Below are positions 1 through 4,592 of a stretch of DNA of 6,037 bases, piece after piece. Every line of letters begins with the position of its first letter. Position 1 is the first letter of the stretch. Source of the stretch: Candidatus Methanophagales archaeon. GTDB taxonomy: Archaea; Halobacteriota; Syntropharchaeia; Alkanophagales; Methanospirareceae. The notes beneath the pieces were generated by a model that did not search any database, was not told the origin of the DNA, and saw only the letters and a program-made list of their open reading frames with translations. The translations under genes were made by a program, and so were the position numbers. Location of the stretch: contig JAUWVD010000077.1 of the NCBI GenBank assembly GCA_030617585.1, forward strand, positions 1-6,037. The letters run 5' to 3'.

Positions 1-562
1 TCACGCTATAACTACCCTTTAGCTCATACACGCGACCTGTGTATGCCGCCGGGATCTTTATCGCTATCTTGCTCTCCTCTATCTTTATCGGAATTATTGG
101 CCGTATAGCCTTCACCGTCTCATTTACTAACTCGTCTACACGTTTAAAGGGGTCAATGTGCACCTTAGCTTCGGTCATAGCAATTTCTATTCTTGTAGGC
201 GTATGAGGTGTTTTAGTCTGCGGATTTATAGAGATACGAGCAATCTGGTCTATTACCATCTTCCTTTTCTCCTCAACCTTTTTTCTCCTTTGTGCCGCAG
301 TCAGTTGCACCTCGCCTTCTTTTATTATTCTCTCCGCTATTTCCACGACATTGGTGGTAGAAAAAGCGGTCATTAAATCCCCGTCCGTTGCCTTTTCACC
401 CTTTGAAGCATTTGTAAAGATCTCATCAGCAGCCAAAGCGGGTTCTACTTCACCTTTACCCTCACTCCTGATCCGATATGCCAGCTCAGGGTCAACGAGT
501 GTCTCAAAATTCTTCTTACCGTGCTTATACCTGGCCACCACCGCTTTGTCTAGATTTACCAT
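1..562 (-). CDS. SBDS family ribosome maturation protein (partial, C-terminus beyond left edge)
   Basis: Archaeal orthologue of the Shwachman-Bodian-Diamond protein, which in eukaryotes works with the EF-2-like GTPase to release eIF6 from the large ribosomal subunit; in archaea a role in 60S-equivalent maturation or RNA processing is inferred. The first 187 residues are present, against a usual archaeal length of about 230-240, so roughly the last 50 are missing. The N-terminal domain (about 1-90) starts MVNLDKAVVARYKHGKKNFE and includes LAADEIFTNASKGEKA. The middle helical domain carries the family signature INPQTKTPHTPTRIEIAM (about 112-129), then EAKVHIDPFK. The third domain begins at RPIIPIKIEESKIAIKIP and is cut by the edge. 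The ATG at 562 lies 4 bases after the psmA stop, with AAGGA just upstream, so translation is probably coupled. In many archaea this pair is followed by exosome genes (rrp4, rrp41, rrp42), expected just beyond the left edge. Confidence 0.96.
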   Translation of the reverse strand, partial: MVNLDKAVVARYKHGKKNFETLVDPELAYRIRSEGKGEVEPALAADEIFTNASKGEKATDGDLMTAFSTTNVVEIAERIIKEGEVQLTAAQRRKKVEEKRKMVIDQIARISINPQTKTPHTPTRIEIAMTEAKVHIDPFKRVDELVNETVKAIRPIIPIKIEESKIAIKIPAAYTGRVYELKGSYSV

Positions 563-566
563 TTCC

Positions 567-1304
567 TTACTCTTCTGCCTTCTTTCCCTTCTCTTGCACC
601 TTCTTTATGTACGGTTCCAGCTCCTTTGCCTCTAAAATCCTGAAACGTTTCGTCTCTGACTCAGCGAGACCTACATCCACGGTTGTTATGTCTATCTTTC
701 CTTCTGTTACTTTATACAACGCTCCCAAACCGAGCAAGATGGCATCTTTAAGTTTGATGTCTTCTTTATACTGCTGCTCAAGTAGCTCAGTTACTATGCT
801 TCTCCCGGAACCTATAGCAGTTGCTTTATATTCCAGTAACGCACCACTGGGGTCAGTTTCAAAGAGGAACTTATCGCCATTGTACACACCACCGATCAAC
901 AACGCGGTACCAAAAGGTCTAAGCCCGCCATATTGTGTAAATGCTTGTTTATAATCGCATATCTTTTTCGCTAATGTTTCCACATCTATTGGCTCGTCAT
1001 ATACGACTTTATTTATTTGTGATTCTATCCGACCTCGATCTATCAGCATCCTCGCATCTGCTACCAATCCCGAAGTTGCTGCGCCTATATGCTCGTCTAA
1101 CCGGAATATTTTCTCTACGGAGCCACCTTCCAATAGTCGGGAAGTCAATCTCTTGTCCACCAACAGTGCAACACCATCCTGTGCCTTTATCCCCACGGCG
1201 GTAGTTCCTCTTTTCACCGCTTCCCTTGCGTATTCTACTTGAAACAATCTTCCATCAGGGCTGAATACTGTTATCGCCCGATCATAACCCATTTGTGGCA
1301 TCAT
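567..1304 (-). CDS. psmA: Proteasome subunit alpha
   Basis: Alpha subunit of the archaeal 20S proteasome. It forms the outer rings of the cytoplasmic barrel, gates substrate entry and docks ATPases such as PAN or Cdc48. At 245 residues the length is normal. The N-terminal gate and family signature are complete: YDR at 7-9, then AITVFSPDGRLFQVEYAREA (10-29). Lys65 within SVEKI aligns with Thermoplasma Lys66, the residue in the inter-subunit pocket that receives the HbYX tail of the ATPase. TSGLVADAR (about 77-85), YGGLRPFG (about 124-131) and EYKATAIGSG are also typical. As expected for an alpha subunit there is no catalytic N-terminal threonine. The C-terminus is lysine/glutamate rich (KKVQEKGKKAEE). 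The start at 1304 is backed by AAAGGTGATG upstream, with GGTGAT (1315-1320) complementary to the 16S rRNA 3' end and 10 bases from the ATG; ATGs one and four codons further in are less well spaced. Confidence 0.98.
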   Translation of the reverse strand: MMPQMGYDRAITVFSPDGRLFQVEYAREAVKRGTTAVGIKAQDGVALLVDKRLTSRLLEGGSVEKIFRLDEHIGAATSGLVADARMLIDRGRIESQINKVVYDEPIDVETLAKKICDYKQAFTQYGGLRPFGTALLIGGVYNGDKFLFETDPSGALLEYKATAIGSGRSIVTELLEQQYKEDIKLKDAILLGLGALYKVTEGKIDITTVDVGLAESETKRFRILEAKELEPYIKKVQEKGKKAEE

Positions 1305-1314
1305 CTGTACTCAC

Positions 1315-1320
1315 ATCACC
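1315..1320 (-). promoter_or_regulatory. Shine-Dalgarno of psmA
   Basis: On the minus strand this reads GGTGAT, an exact complement of the ATCACC at the 16S rRNA 3' end, 10 bases before the ATG at 1304. It decides the start among three nearby ATGs and shows psmA has a leader, unlike the plus-strand genes in this window. Confidence 0.75.
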
Positions 1321-1342
1321 TTTTTTGTTCATTTTTTTATTT

Positions 1343-1364
1343 CTTCTTCTACTTATCTTATTTA
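1343..1364 (-). promoter_or_regulatory. Possible own promoter of psmA, next to the tRNA 3' end
   Basis: The 60 bases between tRNA-Ala and psmA are very A-rich on the minus strand. TAAATAAGATAAG, starting at 1364, resembles an archaeal TATA box; a start site about 25 bases downstream would lie near 1335 and leave a leader of about 30 bases that includes the Shine-Dalgarno. The alternative is read-through from the tRNA promoter with cutting at the tRNA 3' end. The A-richness makes TATA-like matches cheap, so this is weak. Confidence 0.3.
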
Positions 1365-1436
1365 TGGACTCGACGGGATTTGAACCCGTGGCTTCCTCCT
1401 CGCGAAGGAGGCACTCTTCCACTGAGCTACGAGCCC
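1365..1436 (-). tRNA. tRNA-Ala (anticodon CGC)
   Basis: A 72-base cloverleaf reads on the minus strand. The acceptor stem GGGCTCG/CGAGTCC contains the G3-U70 wobble pair that is the universal alanine identity element. The D arm is GCTC/GAGT with loop AGTGGAA. The anticodon stem CCTCC/GGAGG is perfect and encloses TTCGCGA, giving anticodon CGC for codon GCG. The variable region is AAGCC, and the T arm ACGGG/CCCGT has loop TTCAAAT. The discriminator is A73. CCA is not encoded (TAA follows), so it must be added by the CCA enzyme. There is no intron. It lies 60 bases upstream of psmA in the same orientation. Confidence 0.97.
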
Positions 1437-1450
1437 CCGCCTTTTATTTG

Positions 1451-1480
1451 TCCATAAAAGTTACTGAATAATAATAATAG
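1451..1480 (-). promoter_or_regulatory. Candidate promoter region for tRNA-Ala/psmA
   Basis: Upstream of the tRNA 5' end (1436) the minus strand holds TATTATTATTATTC (about 1467-1480) and CTTTTATGGA (1451-1460). The first would place transcription start near 1450, leaving a 5' leader of about 14 bases for RNase P to remove. The second is rather close to the tRNA. Neither is a strong TATA box, so the exact element is uncertain. Confidence 0.3.
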
Positions 1481-1491
1481 TTACTAAGTAA
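1459..1491. repeat. AGTTACT direct repeat with 20-base period, second copy in a short palindrome
   Basis: AGTTACT occurs at 1459-1465 and again at 1479-1485, start to start exactly 20 bases, about two helical turns. The second copy is part of TTACTAAGTAA (1481-1491), a palindrome with 5-base arms about one central base. Between the copies is an AAT triplet run. The element lies between the divergent tRNA/psmA and LysE transcription units, so it could be an operator, but at this AT content it could also be chance. Confidence 0.35.
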
Positions 1492-1546
1492 TATATGGGC
1501 CTAACAAATAGATCAATACGTTTCGCGTTTTAATGATTTTGTCAAG

Positions 1547-1564
1547 AGAAAAAGCTTATATTTT
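1547..1564 (+). promoter_or_regulatory. TATA-box promoter of the LysE-family gene
   Basis: An A-rich stretch (AGAAAAAG, possible TFB recognition element) leads into CTTATATTTT at 1555-1564, a good archaeal TATA box. Its centre is about 30 bases upstream of the ATG at 1590, so transcription would start at or a few bases before that ATG. This implies a leaderless or near-leaderless mRNA and argues against the in-frame ATG at 1533, which lies upstream of the box. Confidence 0.6.
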
Positions 1565-1589
1565 CCACTCTCTCTTTTATAGTAGTAAA

Positions 1590-2270
1590 ATGACTGCTTC
1601 ACCTTTCTTAATCGGTGCATCGCTGGTAGCTATTGGGTTTCTGACTGGGCTGAGCGGAGCTTTGATACCTGGACCGCTTTTCGCTTTTGTAATATCCGAC
1701 ACATTGAAGAAAGGTGCATTATCAGGGCCTCTCACTATAGTAGGTCACGTTTTCGTTGAATGCGTGATCATATTAGCACTTGTTGTTTTAGGACTTGGAT
1801 TGAAAAGCTATTTCAATCAATTAGAATCATGGATATATCTAATAGGTGGCATTGCGCTTATTTTAATGTCATTAAGTGTTATTAAAGAGGCGAAGGCTGT
1901 GAAGTCAGGGTCACAAGAGGAACTGATAAGCAATGAAATGAGAGGCACAAAGTATAATTATAAAAGTTCGATTTTTGGCGGTTTTCTACTCACTGCTTTC
2001 AATCCCTCCTTTATACCTTGGTGGATGGCAATAGGATACCCGATTTTATTAACTGGATTTGAGTGGCTTGCCCTAGCCGGAGTAATTTTGGTTACCATAG
2101 GGCATTTCCTTTCTGATTTCACGTGGTACTCTTTCGTCTCTTTCTCTTTCGCCCGAGGCAAGAATTTCTTTGTCGGGCGGAGATACGAATTAACGATGCT
2201 CGTAATTGCCATCTTCATGGTTTCTTTGGGTATTTTGTTCTTTGTCAAAGGTGCAGCCATATATTTTTAA
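1590..2270 (+). CDS. LysE family transporter (putative amino-acid exporter)
   Basis: Integral membrane protein of the LysE/RhtB exporter type, whose characterised bacterial members export lysine, threonine or other small molecules; the substrate here is unknown. With the start at 1590 it has 226 residues, normal for the family. The frame stays open upstream to an ATG at 1533, but that one precedes the TATA box and would add a polar, family-atypical 19-residue tail. Six hydrophobic segments can be drawn at about 5-27, 47-72, 81-98, 126-157, 159-183 and 201-221. The family-typical PGP sits at 27-29 at the end of segment 1, GHVFVE at 52-57, and NPSFIPWW (138-145) in the fourth segment. Residues 99-125 are a charged loop. 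The gene is flanked by its own promoter on the left and a separate promoter for the next gene on the right, so it looks monocistronic. Family assignment is good; the exporter role is inferred from it. Confidence 0.85.
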   Translation: MTASPFLIGASLVAIGFLTGLSGALIPGPLFAFVISDTLKKGALSGPLTIVGHVFVECVIILALVVLGLGLKSYFNQLESWIYLIGGIALILMSLSVIKEAKAVKSGSQEELISNEMRGTKYNYKSSIFGGFLLTAFNPSFIPWWMAIGYPILLTGFEWLALAGVILVTIGHFLSDFTWYSFVSFSFARGKNFFVGRRYELTMLVIAIFMVSLGILFFVKGAAIYF

Positions 2271-2310
2271 CATGGCCGGAGAATTTCGAACGGGAAGTTG
2301 CATAGCGGAA

Positions 2311-2324
2311 GCAAAACTATAAAC
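2311..2324 (+). promoter_or_regulatory. TATA-box promoter of the coiled-coil gene
   Basis: GCAAAACTATAAAC contains an A-rich BRE-like part followed by CTATAAA. The centre of the box is about 28 bases upstream of the GTG at 2348, the spacing expected if the mRNA begins at or just before the start codon. No Shine-Dalgarno is seen before the GTG, which agrees with a leaderless message and supports GTG as the true start. Confidence 0.55.
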
Positions 2325-2347
2325 ATAGCTAGCACCTACATGAACAT

Positions 2348-3622
2348 GTGAAGTGGCTAAGTAGTATCTTTGGTAAGGATGAAATACCGTCCACCGTCTC
2401 CTTCGATGGGCTAGATACCTGGTTGGAGCTGGTGTCGAACTCGCTATTCCGTAGTCTGAGTGCAACTGCCGATAAGTTATTTCGTGAGATAGCGGATGTA
2501 CGTGATCGGCTCAAACAGGATACAACCCAGCTTCAGGACGCGGAACCAGTTGAGAATATGCCTGCTAATATCTCCAAATTAGGGCTGGTAAACCGAGATA
2601 AAATGGTGAAACAGCTCAATACGCTGACTGAAAAAATTTCCGTTCCCACCCAAACCGATTATAAAACTGTTCTGTCCTTTTATAAACTGACATCCGCTAA
2701 CATAGAATCAACTCTTGGCAAATCATCGAAGAGCATCTACTATGTTCGGTCTCTTTTCCCTGATGTAGTTAAGGTGGTTGTATCCGATCTCAAACGCCTG
2801 AAAACTGCTCTTAACCTACTTATTAGGCCAATACGTGAAAAAGAAAGCCATATAATGAAGTTAGAAGAAGTGCCGGGGATTATACAGGCCATAAAAGATC
2901 TAAAATCAGAGATAGAAAAGGAGAAGGCGAATGTTCGTGATCAAGAAGAAGACTGTTCTGTACTCAAAAGTAAAATAGAAACAGAAGGGGTGAGGTTGCG
3001 GCAGATAGAAGAAGACGCGGAATGGATGCAACTCAAAGAGCTTGAAACCGAATTATCACGGTTAGAGGCGGATTTAAATGTGCTTGAATCGGATGTTAGC
3101 AAATTGTTCGCCCCTATTAATAAACCACTCAACCTATTAAAGAAACAGGATGAGAGTGGGCGGCATACACTTACTCCGGAAGAGCGGAGAGCGGTATCTT
3201 CTATCCTGTTGTCCCCAATTCGAGCTCTCGAGGGGGACATCAATGACTCGCTCCTCGCTATTAAGAAAGTCATAGAAGGTGAAGCCTCTATTCTAAAAGA
3301 TCGAAAGCGAGACACAACATTGAAATGGATAGATCATCTCTTAAATGCTGAACTAGCCACGATAAAAGGAAAAAGGGATCAGTTACAGTCAAGAATAAAA
3401 GAGCGTAAAGGTAAGCTTGCTGATATGACGATCCTTGGAAATAAAGCAGAGATCGAGCAATCTATTGCTTCTGCCAAGGGGCAACACGCGCGATTAAAAG
3501 AAGGTATAGACCGATCAAAGAGACGTATAGTTACACTGGAAGAGGAACTTATAGCGAAGAAGCGGCTTTTGCTAGATGCCTTAGAGGAGATCGCAGGTAA
3601 GAAGATTGATGTTGAATTCTAG
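2348..3622 (+). CDS. Uncharacterised coiled-coil protein, 424 residues, GTG start
   Basis: I do not recognise a characterised family. The protein is almost wholly helical and highly charged, with no signal peptide and no membrane segment, so it should be cytoplasmic. Layout: a short hydrophobic start MKWLSSIFGK (1-10); a helical segment at about 19-65; a mixed region at 71-165 with FYKLTSANIESTLGKSSKS; a long coiled coil at about 166-254 rich in Glu, Lys and Leu heptads; a break with several prolines at 255-290 (FAPINKP, TLTPEERR, LLSPIR); then a second helical stretch at about 292-420 ending KKIDVEF. Two antiparallel coils around a hinge-like break would recall SMC/Rad50-type rods, but no ATPase motif (Walker A or B) is present, and any 'SbcC-like' label would rest on coil composition alone. 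It has its own promoter and ends one base before the convergent mntA stop. Function unknown; possibly a structural or scaffold protein. Confidence 0.85.
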   Translation: MKWLSSIFGKDEIPSTVSFDGLDTWLELVSNSLFRSLSATADKLFREIADVRDRLKQDTTQLQDAEPVENMPANISKLGLVNRDKMVKQLNTLTEKISVPTQTDYKTVLSFYKLTSANIESTLGKSSKSIYYVRSLFPDVVKVVVSDLKRLKTALNLLIRPIREKESHIMKLEEVPGIIQAIKDLKSEIEKEKANVRDQEEDCSVLKSKIETEGVRLRQIEEDAEWMQLKELETELSRLEADLNVLESDVSKLFAPINKPLNLLKKQDESGRHTLTPEERRAVSSILLSPIRALEGDINDSLLAIKKVIEGEASILKDRKRDTTLKWIDHLLNAELATIKGKRDQLQSRIKERKGKLADMTILGNKAEIEQSIASAKGQHARLKEGIDRSKRRIVTLEEELIAKKRLLLDALEEIAGKKIDVEF

Positions 3623-3623
3623 T

Positions 3624-4040
3624 TCAAGTGATTTGATCCTTTTTCAATCGCCCTTCTTCCGCTCTAGCGATTAAATCATCAGCAGATACTAACCGTTGCC
3701 TCCTTTTCATCCCATTCCATACCTTTAATTGCTTGTATAACCAAAAATCCAGGTCATCATCGTCCTCTGCATAGATAACCTCGTTATTTTCCAGTATCTC
3801 ACCCCTCAGATACCAAGGTATCCTATTGAATATCACAATATCGTATCTTTCATCTGCCGAAACTTTCAAAATCCGCTCGTACAAAACCTTCGACTCTATA
3901 CCTTCCTTTTCTATCACACATATATCAATATCCGATTTCACATCTGCATAGCCCTTAATAAATGATCCATAGACCAATATCCCCTTAACGTATGGTATTA
4001 TATCCTTCAATACGACTAAGAGTTGTTCTTTCTTATCCAT
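3624..4040 (-). CDS. mntA: MntA-type minimal nucleotidyltransferase (antitoxin of HepT)
   Basis: Small nucleotidyltransferase of the MNT fold, 138 residues. In studied HepT/MntA systems this protein transfers AMP from ATP to a tyrosine of the HEPN toxin and so silences it. The catalytic signature is intact: GSFIKG at 25-30, then SDID at 36-39 with metal-binding Asp37 and Asp39. A third carboxylate is probably Asp67 in RYDIVIF. After the core come an acidic run, EDDDDLD (about 92-98), and a basic C-terminal part, KRRQRL, in a helical tail. The start at 4040 is supported by GGTG five bases upstream, and by a normal 24 residues before the GSF motif. The first 25 bases overlap the end of hepT, which is transcribed first, so the two are translationally coupled. 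Its stop is separated from the convergent coiled-coil gene stop by one base. Confidence 0.93.
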   Translation of the reverse strand: MDKKEQLLVVLKDIIPYVKGILVYGSFIKGYADVKSDIDICVIEKEGIESKVLYERILKVSADERYDIVIFNRIPWYLRGEILENNEVIYAEDDDDLDFWLYKQLKVWNGMKRRQRLVSADDLIARAEEGRLKKDQIT

Positions 4041-4438
4041 TCTAACACCGCAACAGAAAAATCTCTTAAATCTTCTATCAATTCAATTATCGCATAACAT
4101 GCAGTCTCATCATCTACACTATCATATCCATGAATCAGTCTATTTCTTAATCCATTTGCTTCTTTTAATTTTTCCGCCTTTTTTTCTTCCAAAATACCAT
4201 GTTCAACTAAAAAATCAATATTACTGTAATCATCTTTTGCTGATGAATTCAGTCCTCTTCTTAGCATTGCACACACGTCTGACACCGCTTCCACCGCTTC
4301 TTGAAATTCTTTATATATCGCTTTACGCAATATTCTATTTCTTAGTATTTCATTTGATAGATGCTCTTCGATGAACTCTACTCGCTCAATCACAATCTCA
4401 ACTTTTTCCATTATCCGCTTTTTAATATCCTCATTCAT
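4016..4438 (-). CDS. hepT: HepT-type HEPN-domain RNase toxin (DUF86)
   Basis: HEPN-domain protein of 140 residues, the toxin half of a type VII-like HepT/MntA pair. Characterised relatives cut RNA, including tRNA, and are neutralised by AMP addition on the tyrosine of the active motif. The RX4HXY motif is complete: Arg98, His103 and Tyr105 in RNRLIHGYD. The rest is all-helical as expected, with an N-terminal helix (about 3-27), a helix around 35-61, the DFLVEHGILEEKKAEKLKEA segment (75-94) typical of the family, and a C-terminal helix to about 136. It is first in the operon, overlapping mntA by 25 bases. Upstream of the ATG at 4438 only a weak purine-rich stretch (GAAAGAGA) could act as a ribosome site. 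Sample lines here are 27-32% GC against about 50% in psmA, which suggests horizontal acquisition. Confidence 0.93.
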   Translation of the reverse strand: MNEDIKKRIMEKVEIVIERVEFIEEHLSNEILRNRILRKAIYKEFQEAVEAVSDVCAMLRRGLNSSAKDDYSNIDFLVEHGILEEKKAEKLKEANGLRNRLIHGYDSVDDETACYAIIELIEDLRDFSVAVLEWIRKNNS

Positions 4439-4468
4439 CGTCTCTTTCTATTGATTTAACCTATCAGT

Positions 4469-4507
4469 CCATGTTTTTATTCTACCTAACGGATAATATA
4501 TCTTTGA
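4469..4507 (-). promoter_or_regulatory. Candidate promoter of hepT-mntA
   Basis: On the minus strand TCAAAGATATATTATCC (4491-4507) combines a BRE-like AAAG with a TATA box; transcription would start near 4472 and give a leader of about 34 bases. A second, weaker possibility is AGAATAAAAACAT (about 4471-4483), giving a leader of about 14 bases. The first is the better match. No inverted repeat that would clearly serve as an autoregulatory operator is seen. Confidence 0.45.
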
Positions 4508-4534
4508 TAACTCATCTACATTTAAAATAACGAA

Positions 4535-4568
4535 CTTATTAAAAATAGATCTCTATCTAGTTATACAG
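4535..4568 (+). promoter_or_regulatory. Candidate promoter of adenine deaminase gene
   Basis: Two TATA-like sequences precede the ATG at 4593: CTTATTAAAAATAG (4535-4548), implying a leader of about 26 bases, and AGTTATACAG (4559-4568), implying a near-leaderless message. No Shine-Dalgarno lies before the ATG (AACGCCAAAAA), which favours the second. The intergenic region 4439-4592 is shared with the divergent hepT promoter. Confidence 0.4.
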
Positions 4569-4592
4569 TTTCCTAAACTAAAACGCCAAAAA

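Noticed and set aside
351..954. Plus-strand open frames opposite SBDS and psmA
   Set aside because: Their products are Ser/Leu/Phe-rich with no recognisable motif, and lie antisense to two strongly recognised genes; they are shadows.
1239..1457. Plus-strand open frame of 72 codons ending PREGGTLPLSYEPPP
   Set aside because: The TRRDLNPW...PLSYEPPP peptide is the well-known false translation of the antisense of a tRNA gene; the real feature is tRNA-Ala on the minus strand.
1533..1589. N-terminal extension of the LysE protein from the ATG at 1533
   Set aside because: The TATA box at 1555-1564 lies inside this segment, and the extra residues do not fit the family N-terminus; the start at 1590 fits both.
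2717..2734. GKSSKS in the coiled-coil protein as a Walker A loop
   Set aside because: The preceding residues (STLGKSSKS) lack the GxxxxGK[ST] pattern and there is no Walker B or ABC signature later on.
2941..3315. Minus-strand open frame of 124 codons inside the coiled-coil gene
   Set aside because: Ser/Arg-rich antisense of Glu/Lys/Leu heptad codons; no motif, promoter or ribosome site.
4439..4592. CRISPR, attachment site or inverted-repeat mobile element boundary beside hepT-mntA
   Set aside because: No repeated units, target duplication or terminal inverted repeat could be found in the 154-base gap; only AT-rich promoter-like sequence is seen.
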